Source: Amycolatopsis circi
Lineage (GTDB): Bacteria; Actinomycetota; Actinomycetes; Mycobacteriales; Pseudonocardiaceae
Assembly: GCF_003385235.1 (NCBI RefSeq)
Contig: NZ_PQIA01000030.1
Location: forward strand, 21,676 to 85,675
Length of the DNA stretch: 64,000 bases
Direction: 5' to 3'
In this document: positions 23,153 to 32,202 of the stretch, one piece after another
Layout of the letters: the number at the start of each line of letters is the position of its first letter
How positions within the stretch are numbered: position 1 is the stretch's first letter
Position numbers and translations under genes: made by a program
Notes under the pieces: model-generated
What the model saw: only the letters and a program-made list of their open reading frames with translations
Told to the model about the DNA's origin: nothing
Database searches by the model: none

Positions 23153-23201
23153 AAAGCCGCGAAGGGGGTGCCGCCGGTGGGGCCGAGCGGCACCCCTCTG
23201 G

Positions 23202-24095
23202 TCAGACCAGCAAAACCCGGCGCCCACGCGTATGCCCAGCCTGGCTGTCCGCATGCGCGGCCGAAGCTTCAGCCAACGGATACGACTTCTCGACCGGGAT
23301 CTCGAGTTTTCCTTGCGAGATCAGGTCTACCGTTTCCGCCAGCGCCTCCTTCATATCGCCGCCGACGCCCGCGAAGCGGATGCCCAGCATCGGGGCCTCC
23401 AAGTCGGCGATGGTGATCACTCGCGAAGGGTCCCCGGTCAGGTCCAGCAAGCCGCGGATTACTCCCTTGCCGTTGAGGTCCAGGGCGGCGTCGATCTGGC
23501 CCAACTGGCGGACCCGGTCGACCCAGCCCTCGCCGTAGGTGGTTGCGATCGCGCCGAGGCTTCGCACGTAGTCCTGGTTCGCGGGGCTGGCCGTGCCGAT
23601 GACCTTGATTCCCCGATCACGGGCGATCTGCAGGACCGCTGAGCCGACGCCACCCGCGGCACCGCTCACTAGCAATGTCTGTCCAGTTTGGACACCGACC
23701 AGGCGGAGGACACGGAGGGCGGTTTCGACGACCGACGGGTACCCGGCTGCTTCGGCGAAGGTCAGGCCCGAAGGCACCCGCGCCCAGGACGACAGCACGG
23801 CGAACTCGGCATAGGTGTTCGAGCCTCGGCCCAGGACCACGTCCCCTACCGCGACATCGGTGACGTTCTCGCCGACCTCGTCGACTACGCCGGAAGCGTC
23901 TTGGCCGACGCCGGAGGGCAGGTCGATTGGGCGGATCCGCTGGAACTGGCCTTCTCGGGTGCGCCAATCGTGCGGGTTCACGCCTGCCGCTCGCACGGCG
24001 ACGCGGATCTGGCCGGGGCCGGCGTGGGGTTCGGGCACTTCTGCCAGTTCAAGGACCTCGGGGCCGCCGTAGGCGGCGAAGCGCACTGCTTTCAT
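23202..24095 (-). CDS. NADP-dependent MDR oxidoreductase (quinone-reductase-like)
   Basis: A 297-residue zinc-free medium-chain dehydrogenase/reductase. The N-terminal GroES-like domain shows VRAAGVNPHDWRTREGQF and GQDASGVVDEVGENVTD. The Rossmann part has LLVSGAAGGVGSAVLQIARD near residue 145. Length and motifs fit the quinone oxidoreductase/zeta-crystallin-like group, which reduces alkenals or quinones with NADPH. It is divergent from the CocE hydrolase; the 92-bp spacer holds a duplicated 14-bp box (24112-24142). Native substrate unknown. Confidence 0.92.
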   Translation of the reverse strand: MKAVRFAAYGGPEVLELAEVPEPHAGPGQIRVAVRAAGVNPHDWRTREGQFQRIRPIDLPSGVGQDASGVVDEVGENVTDVAVGDVVLGRGSNTYAEFAVLSSWARVPSGLTFAEAAGYPSVVETALRVLRLVGVQTGQTLLVSGAAGGVGSAVLQIARDRGIKVIGTASPANQDYVRSLGAIATTYGEGWVDRVRQLGQIDAALDLNGKGVIRGLLDLTGDPSRVITIADLEAPMLGIRFAGVGGDMKEALAETVDLISQGKLEIPVEKSYPLAEASAAHADSQAGHTRGRRVLLV

Positions 24096-24111
24096 GCCGC
24101 CAACTTAACAA

Positions 24112-24142
24112 CAACGGTTAGTGTTTTGCAACGGTTAGTGTT
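24112..24142. promoter_or_regulatory. Duplicated CAACGGTTAGTGTT box
   Basis: CAACGGTTAGTGTT occurs twice (24112-24125 and 24129-24142) with a 17-bp period, between divergent genes. Two tandem copies on one face spacing suggest an operator for an unlinked regulator, as no regulator gene is adjacent. Confidence 0.55.
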
Positions 24143-24187
24143 ACGGTCGATCGCATCGAGCTAGCTCCTCTCCGGATGGGAGTAACC

Positions 24188-25897
24188 GTGTATCCACCGC
24201 GCATCGACGCTGGTGTCCGGATGAAGACCCGGGACGGCGTCACCCTCGTCGGCGACCTGTACCGACCGGCCGCGGGCGGGCGGTGGCCGGTGTTGCTCCA
24301 CCGGACGCCTTACGACCGCACGGGTGTTTTCCGGGTTTCGGGGCTCGTCGCCGATCCGGTGTGGCTGGCTCGCCAGGGCTTCGCGGTGCTGGTGCAGGAC
24401 AGCCGCGGGCGGTTCGGGTCCGGCGGCGAGTTCGACTTCGTCTCGCAGGAGTACAACGACTCCTTCGACGCGATCGACTGGGCCGCGGAGCAGCCCTGGA
24501 GCGACGGCAACGTCGGGATTTACGGCTCGTCCTACCTCGGCATGACCGTGCTGCAAGCCGTCGCTGCCCGGAATCCGCATCTCAAGGCGGCGGTCGGGAT
24601 GATCGGAACTGCCGACATGCGGCACACCGCGCGTCCGGGCGGGCTGTTCGAGCTGGGATTTCTGACGCTGTACGCGCTGGGGATGGCGCAGGAAGGTCTG
24701 GACCACACCTCGTTGAGTGCGGCTGAACAGGAACGGGTGCGCAAACAGTTGAGCGAGGCCTTCGCTGACCGGCGTGCGGCGGTGAGCCAGTTGCCGTTGA
24801 CCGGCATCGCCCCGCTTGCCGACCGCCGGGTCGCACCATTTTGGACGGATTGGCTGCGTTCGCCGCACGATCCGTTTTGGGACCGGCCTACCCTGCTCAC
24901 CGAGCCGGAGCGGGTGGACATTCCGTTTCTGCAGATCAGCGGGTACCGGGACTTCACGAGTCCTACCCAGTTCCGGCTCGCGACCCGGTTGGCGGGCAAC
25001 GAAAAGGCCGGCCTGATCGCGGGGCCGTGGACTCACGCGGGCACTTACAGCGCGTTCGGCGACGTCGGTGCGCGGGTGTTGCCGAACGCGGCGGCGGGGG
25101 TGCCGACGTGGAGTCCGGTGCTCGCCGCGTTCTTCGACCGGCATCTGCGCGGCGGCGACGGCTCGGATTACCCTTCAGCTCAACCGCATCTGGCCGAAAG
25201 GGTCAGCTATTTCGTTGGCGGATCCAATACTTGGGCGCACGCACCCGTTTGGCCGCCCGTCTCGACGGTCGAGGAATGGGCGCTCTCCTCTGGCGACCTG
25301 TTGACCAGAGAGGGAGGACGCGGTTCGAGCACGTTTACTGCCGATCCGCGTAATCCGTTTCCGACCCACGGCGGGGCAATCGCGTTCGAGGGCGATCCGG
25401 CAGCGGTGCCAGGCGGCATTCAGGACCAGCGTGCGGTCGATAGGCGCGAGGACGTGCTCATCTATACGAGCGCACCGCTGGCCGAGGACGTGACGATCGC
25501 CGGGCAAGCCGAACTGATCGTGTATGTGACCAGCACCGCGCCGGACGCCGATGTGTGCGTCACGCTGGTGGACGTCGAGCCCGACGGATTCGCGCTCAAT
25601 GTCGCCGAGGGTGCGCAACGGGCCCGGTATCGCGACGGCGGCGACACTGATTGGCTTGACCCCGAAGAACCCAGCCTGGTGACGGTTTCGCTGCACGATG
25701 TCGCGCATCGGTTCGGCCGAGGGCACCGTATTCGGGTGCAGATCGCCGGGTTCAGTTTTCCGCGTTTCAGCCGGAATCTGCACACTCGCACGGTGCCGGA
25801 GTTCGGCACGCTCGACGAGGCGGTCGTCGCGCAGCACACCTTGCACCACAACGAAGTTTACCCCTCCGCGCTACGCCTTCCGGTGCTTGGCGCCTGA
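24188..25897 (+). CDS. CocE/NonD-family X-Pro-type hydrolase
   Basis: About 569 residues. The N-terminal alpha/beta-hydrolase domain has VLLHRTPYDRTG, VLVQDSRGRFGSGGEF (the RGxxxSxG signature) and the nucleophile elbow IYGSSYLGMTVLQ. The C-terminal jelly-roll PepX_C domain includes LIYTSAPLAEDVTIAG and HRIRVQIAGFSFPRFSRNL. Enzymes of the family cleave acyl esters or X-Pro peptides, as cocaine esterase does. GTG 24188 is chosen because GGGAG ends five bases before it; ATG 24176 has no ribosome site. It is followed after 17 bp by the ABM monooxygenase gene. No signal peptide, so probably cytoplasmic. Confidence 0.92.
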   Translation: MYPPRIDAGVRMKTRDGVTLVGDLYRPAAGGRWPVLLHRTPYDRTGVFRVSGLVADPVWLARQGFAVLVQDSRGRFGSGGEFDFVSQEYNDSFDAIDWAAEQPWSDGNVGIYGSSYLGMTVLQAVAARNPHLKAAVGMIGTADMRHTARPGGLFELGFLTLYALGMAQEGLDHTSLSAAEQERVRKQLSEAFADRRAAVSQLPLTGIAPLADRRVAPFWTDWLRSPHDPFWDRPTLLTEPERVDIPFLQISGYRDFTSPTQFRLATRLAGNEKAGLIAGPWTHAGTYSAFGDVGARVLPNAAAGVPTWSPVLAAFFDRHLRGGDGSDYPSAQPHLAERVSYFVGGSNTWAHAPVWPPVSTVEEWALSSGDLLTREGGRGSSTFTADPRNPFPTHGGAIAFEGDPAAVPGGIQDQRAVDRREDVLIYTSAPLAEDVTIAGQAELIVYVTSTAPDADVCVTLVDVEPDGFALNVAEGAQRARYRDGGDTDWLDPEEPSLVTVSLHDVAHRFGRGHRIRVQIAGFSFPRFSRNLHTRTVPEFGTLDEAVVAQHTLHHNEVYPSALRLPVLGA

Positions 25898-25914
25898 TCA
25901 ATCAGGAGATTTCC

Positions 25915-26250
25915 TTGTCTGAGATCGTTGTCATCGCCCGTCTCCGGGCCAAGCCGGGCCGCAGTGCTGAAATGCTCGCGCTGTTTTCCGAATTGGTTCC
26001 CGAGGTGCTGCGCAATGAGCCTGAGACGCTGCGGTATGCCTTCTACGTGGAACAGGATCCGTCGCGGGTGACGGTGGTCGAGAAGTATCCCTCGCGAGCT
26101 GCCGCCGACGCACACAACACCGGCGTGCTGACCAAGTACCTGTCCCGGCTGCTCGAATTGCTCGACGGCGCACCGGAAACGGTCGAGCTGCGACCGGCGG
26201 AGCTGGCGGTCTCGGTCAGCGCGGACGACGCCGCCCGGCTGAGTCTCTAG
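25915..26250 (+). CDS. Antibiotic biosynthesis monooxygenase (ABM) family protein
   Basis: A 111-residue ferredoxin-like alpha/beta protein. EIVVIARLRAKPGRSAEMLA, YAFYVEQDPSRVTVVEKYPS and AAADAHNTGVLTKYL are the usual ABM signature. Members include cofactor-free quinone-forming monooxygenases and many uncharacterised dimers. It starts at TTG 25915 with AGGAGA seven bases upstream and lies 17 bp after the CocE gene, so the pair is an operon. A shared role in processing one small molecule is plausible but unproven. Confidence 0.88.
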   Translation: MSEIVVIARLRAKPGRSAEMLALFSELVPEVLRNEPETLRYAFYVEQDPSRVTVVEKYPSRAAADAHNTGVLTKYLSRLLELLDGAPETVELRPAELAVSVSADDAARLSL

Positions 26251-26293
26251 CGTCATCAGACGAGTGCTGGGTGAGGCCGCCCGGAACAAGCAA

Positions 26294-26326
26294 GCGCCCC
26301 GGACGGATCGGCTCCGTCCGGGGCGC
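26294..26326. terminator. Bidirectional terminator between convergent genes
   Basis: GCGCCCCGGACGGA (26294-26307) and TCCGTCCGGGGCGC (26313-26326) are perfect 14-bp arms with a 5-nt loop, between the ABM gene end at 26250 and the esterase gene end at 26339. Confidence 0.85.
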
Positions 26327-26338
26327 CCCGGCATTTCC

Positions 26339-27430
26339 TTAAGCAGCGGCGAAAACTTGCTCCAGCCGCGGCAGGTAGTCCACCAGATCCTGTCCCCAGC
26401 ATCCGGCAGCGTGTTTGCCCTGGCAGTTCGGTCCCCAGGTCTTGCCGTTGCCGTAATCCACGGCGTAGTAAGGATGTCCGGCCTTGTCCAGGGCTGCCTT
26501 CAGGTTCTGCTGGGCGGCCTCGGTGACCGACTCGGCGAACGCCGGTTCGTCGAGAAGGACGTTGATCGGGTTCCCGTTGCCGGAGCCGGTGTAGAGCGAA
26601 ACACCGACGCCTGCGAGTTTCCCGGCGTTCACGACCGGGCCGTGGGCCAGCGCCGCGGACATGTCGCCGGCCTCGTTGAGCGACCCGAAGGCGGAGTCGG
26701 TCGGCACTGCCGGGCCGAATCCGCTGCCGCCAGTGCCCTCGCCGGAGCCGGACGTGCCCGACATGGCGAAACCGACGTTCGACAACGTGCCCCGGATCGC
26801 GGTCCGGACCCAGTACAGGTTGAAATCGATCGCGCCGGACAGCGAAACGGCCTGCGTGAACAACTCGGGACGGTCCTCGGCGTAGTGCAGCGCGCCGAAA
26901 CCGCCCATCGACAGTCCCCCGATGGCCCGGCCCGGTTTGGCGGCGATGGTGCGGAAGTTGGCGTCGACGAACGGGATCACCTGGTTGAGGTGGAAGGTTT
27001 CCCAGTTCTGCGCCCCGACTGCGGTGTCCTGGCGCACCCAGTCGGTGTACCAGCCGCGGAGCCCGCCGTCCGGAATCACGGTGATCATCTTCTGGCTGGC
27101 CAGCATCGCGGGATACGCCAGGTACGGGTTGCTCGGGTTGTCGCCGACGCCGTGCAGGAAGTAGAACACCGGGTAGCGCTTGGCGGTGTCGGTGTAGTAG
27201 CTGCTCGGGACGATGACGCGGATGTGATGCTGTCCCGCGACCGCCGGAGTCGTCACGGTGATGACGAAGTTGGTCGCGGTGCCTTGAGCGGTGCCGACTT
27301 GGGTGAGGCCGTAGCCGTCGGTCAAGGTCGGCACAGCGGGGGTATCGGCGTGGGCGACCGGGCTGGTGAAGGCCAGCATTGCCACAGCGGCGGACACTAT
27401 GGCGCGCGTACGCGTAAACAGCGGTCTCAT
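26339..27430 (-). CDS. Exported esterase, antigen-85/esterase D-like
   Basis: A 363-residue alpha/beta hydrolase with a Sec signal peptide (TRTRAIVSAAVAMLAFTSPV, cleavage after AHA). The PF00756-type core shows YPVFYFLHGVGDNPSN, the nucleophile elbow IGGLSMGGFGALHYAEDRPE, and a C-terminal HAAGCWGQDLVDYLP. Mycolyltransferases and secreted feruloyl-type esterases share this fold; no mycolyltransferase signature is evident. It is last of three minus-strand genes for exported enzymes separated by only 23 bp each. Start ATG 27430. Confidence 0.88.
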   Translation of the reverse strand: MRPLFTRTRAIVSAAVAMLAFTSPVAHADTPAVPTLTDGYGLTQVGTAQGTATNFVITVTTPAVAGQHHIRVIVPSSYYTDTAKRYPVFYFLHGVGDNPSNPYLAYPAMLASQKMITVIPDGGLRGWYTDWVRQDTAVGAQNWETFHLNQVIPFVDANFRTIAAKPGRAIGGLSMGGFGALHYAEDRPELFTQAVSLSGAIDFNLYWVRTAIRGTLSNVGFAMSGTSGSGEGTGGSGFGPAVPTDSAFGSLNEAGDMSAALAHGPVVNAGKLAGVGVSLYTGSGNGNPINVLLDEPAFAESVTEAAQQNLKAALDKAGHPYYAVDYGNGKTWGPNCQGKHAAGCWGQDLVDYLPRLEQVFAAA

Positions 27431-27453
27431 AGTCACTTTCTCGGTAGCGGGGG

Positions 27454-28305
27454 TCACGGGTTCTGGGTCACGTGGAAACCGGCGCCGTAGGTGCCGGGGT
27501 GTGCGGCGTCGCGGGCGCGCAGGTCGGCGAGGATGTTCGCCGAGCTGGTGTAGACGTACTGCGGGACGCCCAGGATGATCGCCTTGGTGATGCCCGCCCA
27601 CGGACCCGCGGCCTGGAAGTTGTTGCCCTGCCCCGGGTATTCGGTGCCGGGCACGTGCCAGATCGCCGGACCGCCGGAATCGTTCGCCTGGTGCTTGGCC
27701 CAGGACTGGTAGACGCCGTTGGAGTTGCTGGTGACGCGGCCGTACCAAACGCCGAGCTGACCCGACACCACAAGTTCGTTGTTGTTGCTCAGCGCGGCCC
27801 CGAGGAGACGTTCGTTGGCCAGCGGCGGATTCAGCGCGTTGGGGCTGGGCTGCCCGTCGGGGACTTCCAGCTCGCCGGTCTGCTTGAGGTACGGCCCCTG
27901 CGAGGACAGCGTCACCGACGGCACCAGCTCGATGATCATGTAGTCCTTGGTCGGGTGGCCCGTCATCGAGCCTTCGCGGTTCTTGAAGTACCGCACGTAG
28001 CCCACCGGACCGAATCCGGTGTCGTTGCGGTCGTAGACCGGTTCGATGTTCTCCGGGATGTCGCGATCGGAGTAGTGCTGCCCGGGACCGTCCGTCAGGC
28101 AGTGCCCGGCCGAGACGGCGATCTTCCGGTCGTACTTGTCCGTGCCGACCGCCCCGATCGTGCAGAAATGGTCGGGAGTGCTCAGGTCGAACAGGATCTG
28201 CATGGAGTTGAAGACCCGTTTCGCGGGCTCGGCCGAGGCGCTGGCCGCACCGGTGACCGTCAGGACGACTGCCGCGATCGCGGCGAGGAAACTTCGGGTG
28301 CGCAC
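27454..28305 (-). CDS. Secreted trypsin-like serine protease
   Basis: A 283-residue protein with signal peptide (SFLAAIAAVVLTVTGAASAS, cleavage ASA/EP). The S1 triad is visible: His in AVSAGHCLTDG, Asp in TKDYMIIELV and Ser in NDSGGPAIWHVPG. The prodomain is minimal, and several loops are Asn/Gly-rich. GTG 28305 has AAGGAG five bases upstream. It is the middle gene of the exported-enzyme operon. Chymotrypsin-fold activity is well supported; the target protein is unknown. Confidence 0.88.
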   Translation of the reverse strand: MRTRSFLAAIAAVVLTVTGAASASAEPAKRVFNSMQILFDLSTPDHFCTIGAVGTDKYDRKIAVSAGHCLTDGPGQHYSDRDIPENIEPVYDRNDTGFGPVGYVRYFKNREGSMTGHPTKDYMIIELVPSVTLSSQGPYLKQTGELEVPDGQPSPNALNPPLANERLLGAALSNNNELVVSGQLGVWYGRVTSNSNGVYQSWAKHQANDSGGPAIWHVPGTEYPGQGNNFQAAGPWAGITKAIILGVPQYVYTSSANILADLRARDAAHPGTYGAGFHVTQNP

Positions 28306-28328
28306 GCACGCTCCTTGATTCGTAGGGT

Positions 28329-29489
28329 TCACTGCCTGCTGCCGCAGAGAGCGGAGTCGATCACGTCGAGAGGCGAAGGCCGGATGCTCGTTGCCTCCCA
28401 CGCGTTGGTCATCATCGAGGCATACCGGCCGTCGTCGGTCGCCGCGGTCCACGAGGTGTAGCCGGAGACCGCGAGACCGTTGTGGAACCACGCTTCGCCG
28501 CCGCAGGACAGCGTGATGGCCTGCAGTCCGAGGCCCAGGCCGACGTAGCTCGGATCGTGCACCGGGACCTGGATCGTCCGGCGCATCTCGGCCAGCGCCG
28601 CCGGCGAGACGACCTTGCCGTCGAGCAGCGCGCGGTAGAAGGTCGACATGTCGGCGAGCGTCGAAACGATCGCCCCGGCCGAGCTTTCGATCGACGGTTC
28701 GGAGACGACCGGAGCCGAGGTCGTCTCGGTCCAGAAGAAGAACGGGCCCGCCCGGACCCCGCGGTACCCGGGGAGATACGGCGCGGGCAGGGACCGGTCG
28801 CCCGCGCGCGGGAAACTGGTCTGCGCCAGGCCGAGCCGGTCGATGATCCGGGTGGTGATCGCGTCGCCGACGGACATCCCGGTGACCTGCTCGATCAGCA
28901 GGCCGTTGATCAGGTAGCCCAGGTTGGAGTACAGGACGCCGGCGCCGGGCGCGGACGCGGGAGGGAAGTTCCGCAGCCCGACCTGGACCAGGTCGTGCAG
29001 GCCGATGCTGCCGTCGGGTTTGACGAACCCGGCGGCTTTCTGGGCCCAGGCCACCACGTCCGGGGACGGGATTCCGGCGGTGTGCTGGAGGAGCTGGCGG
29101 ACGGTGATCCGGCTGCCGTCGTAGCCGTTGCCGTCGACGAGACCGGGCAGGTACCGCTCGATCGGCGCGTCGAGCACGACCTTGCCCTCGTCGACCAGTT
29201 GCAGGACGACCGACGCGGTGAAGGTCTTGGTCTGGCTGGCGATCCGGAAATGCTCGTTCGGCTGCAGGGGACGCGCCGGTCCGGTGATCGTGGCGCTGCC
29301 GCTGGACAGGTGCCACGACCCGGACGCGTTGCCCGCGTAGACAGCTGCGCCGGGGCCGGCGTGGGACTGGTAGCCGTTGAGGACTGCTTGGGTGTCGGCG
29401 TGGGCGTCGGCCGCTGATGCCGGGGCGGCCAGCGCCACGGCGACGGCGACGCTCGCCAGTACCGAACCGGCCCGTCTCAGTCTGTGCAC
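28329..29489 (-). CDS. Secreted beta-lactamase-family serine hydrolase
   Basis: A 386-residue class C-like (S12) hydrolase with signal peptide (RRAGSVLASVAVAVALAAPA). Motifs: SQTK (Ser-x-x-Lys, nucleophile), YSNLGY (Tyr-x-Asn) and a late HNGLAVSGYTS in place of the KTG box. The family includes D-alanyl-D-alanine carboxypeptidases, R61-type enzymes and esterases. GTG 29489 is preferred to 29507 because AAGGAG lies five bases before it. It is the first gene of the three-gene operon, 23 bp before the protease gene. Confidence 0.88.
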   Translation of the reverse strand: MHRLRRAGSVLASVAVAVALAAPASAADAHADTQAVLNGYQSHAGPGAAVYAGNASGSWHLSSGSATITGPARPLQPNEHFRIASQTKTFTASVVLQLVDEGKVVLDAPIERYLPGLVDGNGYDGSRITVRQLLQHTAGIPSPDVVAWAQKAAGFVKPDGSIGLHDLVQVGLRNFPPASAPGAGVLYSNLGYLINGLLIEQVTGMSVGDAITTRIIDRLGLAQTSFPRAGDRSLPAPYLPGYRGVRAGPFFFWTETTSAPVVSEPSIESSAGAIVSTLADMSTFYRALLDGKVVSPAALAEMRRTIQVPVHDPSYVGLGLGLQAITLSCGGEAWFHNGLAVSGYTSWTAATDDGRYASMMTNAWEATSIRPSPLDVIDSALCGSRQ

Positions 29490-29519
29490 AAAGTCTCCTT
29501 CGCTCAAAGGGTTCTGGAG

Positions 29520-29759
29520 CTACCTGGTCTGGTACCGGCAGACGGCCACCGCCACCACGATCAGCAGCAGCACGCCCACCAGCACCAGGCACCCGACCCC
29601 GCCGCTAGCCGACCGGCGGCGCTCCGCCTGCCCCCTTGGCGGAACGCCGGGATGGCACCGGGCGTAGTGCCGCGCGCGCTGCTCGGCACTCTCCGGCCGG
29701 GCGAGCCAGGGCGTCCGATAGCCGCATTCGCCGCACCAGTACCGGTAATCGGCGGCCAT
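29520..29759 (-). CDS. Small zinc-ribbon membrane-anchored protein
   Basis: A 79-residue protein. The N-terminus YRYWCGECGYRTPWL and the later HYARCHPG give a Cys-x2-Cys...His-x3-Cys-His zinc-finger-like set. After a basic Pro/Arg/Gly linker the C-terminus is one membrane span (GCLVLVGVLLLIVVAVAVCR). Very similar short proteins are common in actinomycetes without assigned function. ATG 29759 is chosen because similarity begins at YRYWC; 29867 would extend into the divergent promoter region. It faces the NACHT gene across 169 bp. Confidence 0.75.
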   Translation of the reverse strand: MAADYRYWCGECGYRTPWLARPESAEQRARHYARCHPGVPPRGQAERRRSASGGVGCLVLVGVLLLIVVAVAVCRYQTR

Positions 29760-29928
29760 ACCCGGTTTCCTTCTCTCGTCTGACGAAGTGACCGGGCTGG
29801 GGATCCGGTGCCGATCATGGTGGTATTCGCGCAGGTCATCGCGCCAGAGCACAAGCCGGTCAGGCATGACCGGCCAGCGCGGTAAGCTCGTTGCGGGGTA
29901 AGCGGACGCATAGTGAGGGGTCTCCGCG

Positions 29929-32184
29929 GTGACGAGCCGGGCCGGCGTTCTGCTGCGGGAAATGCGGCGTCAGGCGGGGCTGACGCAAGAGCAGCTGGCG
30001 GAGCGCTCCGAGGTCAGTGTCAGCACCATCCGGCGGCTGGAGAACGGCAAACCCATCGATCCGCGGATGGGCACCGTGAAACTGCTGGCCGACGTTTTGG
30101 GAACCACGACGGCCGAGCGACGCGCGCTGCTGGCCGAGTTCGGCGTCTCCCCTGCCCCGGACGAGATCGAGCCCCCGCGAATCCGGAGCGCGCTGTCCGA
30201 GGCCGCGGACCAATTCGCGCAAGTGGTCACCTCTCGCTGGCAGCGCGAGGAAGAGCAACGCCGCGTCCACGATCCCTTCCCGCTGCCGGTCCGATGGCAA
30301 CTGGCTTCGGAACGGCTGACCGATCGCTGGGACAACGTCCGCGGCGTCCCGCCGGGCGCTTCCGCGGAACCGCTGAAGCTGGACGGCGAACTGGACGACA
30401 TCGCGGACGTCTACCGGCGGATCCCGTCCGGACGGCTGGTGGTGCTGGGCCGCGCCGGTTCCGGGAAGACGATCCTGACGCTGCGGTTCGTGCTGGGCTT
30501 CCTCCGGACGCGCACCGCCGCCGAACCGGTGCCGGCGATCTTCAACCTCAGCGCGTGGGACCCGACGGCCAGCACGCTGCGGGACTGGCTGATCGAACGG
30601 CTCCCCCAAGACTATCCCGATTATCCCGGCCTGACCGCTCCCCTGGCCGCCGAGCTGGTCGAAACCGGGTGCATCCTCCCAGTTCTGGACGGCTTCGACG
30701 AGATCGCCGCCGGGTTGCACGCCGCCGCGTTGGCCGCGCTCAGTGCCACTTCACTGCCGTTTCTGCTGACCAGCCGTCCCGACGAGTACGCGACAGCAGT
30801 CGCCGCGACCGACGTGCCGACTTCGGCCGCGGCCGTGGAACTGCTCGACCTGACCCCGACGGACGTCACCAACTACCTGCCCCGCACGACCGCCCGCGAC
30901 GGAAATCTGTGGGGTCCGGTGCTCGCCGAACTGCGCGACCATCCGGATGGACACCTCGCTGCCGCGCTGAAAACGCCGTTGATGGTGGTTCTCGCGCGGA
31001 CCGTCTACAGCGACGTCCCCGGCCGGGATCCCGCGTTTTTGCTGGACACCACCGAGTTCCCGACCTCGCACGCCCTCGAAGACCACCTGCTTGCCAGCTT
31101 CGTGCCCACCGTGTACCAGCACCGGCCCCCGCACGTGGCCCGCCCGCTCCGAAGCTGGGATCCCGAACGCGCCCAACGCTGGCTGGGATACCTCGCCCAG
31201 CACGTAGGCCAGCTCGACGACCACGACCTGGCGTGGTGGCAGCTGGGCAATTCGCTGCGCCGTTCGTCGCGGATCCTCGCGGTGGTCCTGGCTACGACGC
31301 TGGCTATCGCTGTGCTGAACTGGCTTGTCTTCGTTCCGCTCGATGTCATCGACCGCGGGACCGCGTTCACCTTCCGCGCGGGCCTGATGGACGGGCTCCT
31401 GATCGGGCCGATGGTCGGCCTGGCCTTCGGACTGGTCCACGGCCTGATGATCGTGTGCGGCGGCAGGACGATCGAGCCGTCGCGCGTCCAGATCCGGCTG
31501 CGCGGACGACATCGGACCGGCCGCCAGTTCGTCCGCGCTTACGCCGCCCGGCTCGGCGCCACCCTGCTGGGCGGGTTCGTGATCGGGCTCGGGTACGGGC
31601 CGGTGAACACGGCTTTGCACGGGCTGCTCTTCGGATTTCCGCCGGACGGCAAGTCGCTTGCCGAGAAAATGCTCGTCCCGACGCTGGTCTACGGCCTGGT
31701 CTTCGGGCTCGCGGCTGGCCTCGTGTTCGGACTCATGGCCGTGCTGGAGATCCCGCTGGACGTCGGCTCGGCCGCCACCCCGCTCGGTCTGCTGGCCACC
31801 AACCGCACGACTGCCTTGCGCCAGTTGCTGATTCTGGTGCCGACAGTCGCCCTCGCCATCGCTTTCGGCGGTCGGCTGCTGGTCGACCTCCTGCAAGGTC
31901 CGTTCGGCCCGCTCCGCTGGCCGCTGTCGTCCGGCCTGCTCATCGGAGCTGTCGGCGGACTTGGCGGTGGGCTTTCGTATGTGCTGGCGTTTACGGCGTG
32001 GGGGCAGTGGGTGCTGCTGGCGCGCATCTGGCTGCCGCTGACCGGCCGTCTGCCTTGGGCGGTCACCGCGTTTCTCGACGACGCGTACCGGCGCGGGGTG
32101 TTGCGGCAGGCTGGGGCGGTGTACCAGTTTCGCCATGCGCGGCTTCAGGATCATCTCAGCCGTGCGTACCGCGCGCACTCCTGA
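29929..32184 (+). CDS. XRE-HTH, NACHT NTPase and multi-span membrane protein
   Basis: A 751-residue signalling NTPase. Residues 5-70 are an XRE helix-turn-helix (LLREMRRQAGLTQEQLAERS, STIRRLENGKP). Residues ~165-400 are a NACHT domain: Walker A GRAGSGKT (174-181), Walker B LPVLDGFDE (250-258), and sensor-like LTSRPDEY (280-287). From ~450 to 710 come seven or so membrane spans, ending in a NACHT-type tail YQFRHARLQDHLSRAY. Bacterial NACHT proteins include antiphage NLR-like defence proteins; the HTH plus membrane arrangement occurs in actinomycetes without proven role. GTG 29929. An ankyrin-type gene starts 18 bp after its stop. Confidence 0.9.
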   Translation: MTSRAGVLLREMRRQAGLTQEQLAERSEVSVSTIRRLENGKPIDPRMGTVKLLADVLGTTTAERRALLAEFGVSPAPDEIEPPRIRSALSEAADQFAQVVTSRWQREEEQRRVHDPFPLPVRWQLASERLTDRWDNVRGVPPGASAEPLKLDGELDDIADVYRRIPSGRLVVLGRAGSGKTILTLRFVLGFLRTRTAAEPVPAIFNLSAWDPTASTLRDWLIERLPQDYPDYPGLTAPLAAELVETGCILPVLDGFDEIAAGLHAAALAALSATSLPFLLTSRPDEYATAVAATDVPTSAAAVELLDLTPTDVTNYLPRTTARDGNLWGPVLAELRDHPDGHLAAALKTPLMVVLARTVYSDVPGRDPAFLLDTTEFPTSHALEDHLLASFVPTVYQHRPPHVARPLRSWDPERAQRWLGYLAQHVGQLDDHDLAWWQLGNSLRRSSRILAVVLATTLAIAVLNWLVFVPLDVIDRGTAFTFRAGLMDGLLIGPMVGLAFGLVHGLMIVCGGRTIEPSRVQIRLRGRHRTGRQFVRAYAARLGATLLGGFVIGLGYGPVNTALHGLLFGFPPDGKSLAEKMLVPTLVYGLVFGLAAGLVFGLMAVLEIPLDVGSAATPLGLLATNRTTALRQLLILVPTVALAIAFGGRLLVDLLQGPFGPLRWPLSSGLLIGAVGGLGGGLSYVLAFTAWGQWVLLARIWLPLTGRLPWAVTAFLDDAYRRGVLRQAGAVYQFRHARLQDHLSRAYRAHS

Positions 32185-32202
32185 TCCGGCATGCTGTTCG
32201 GC

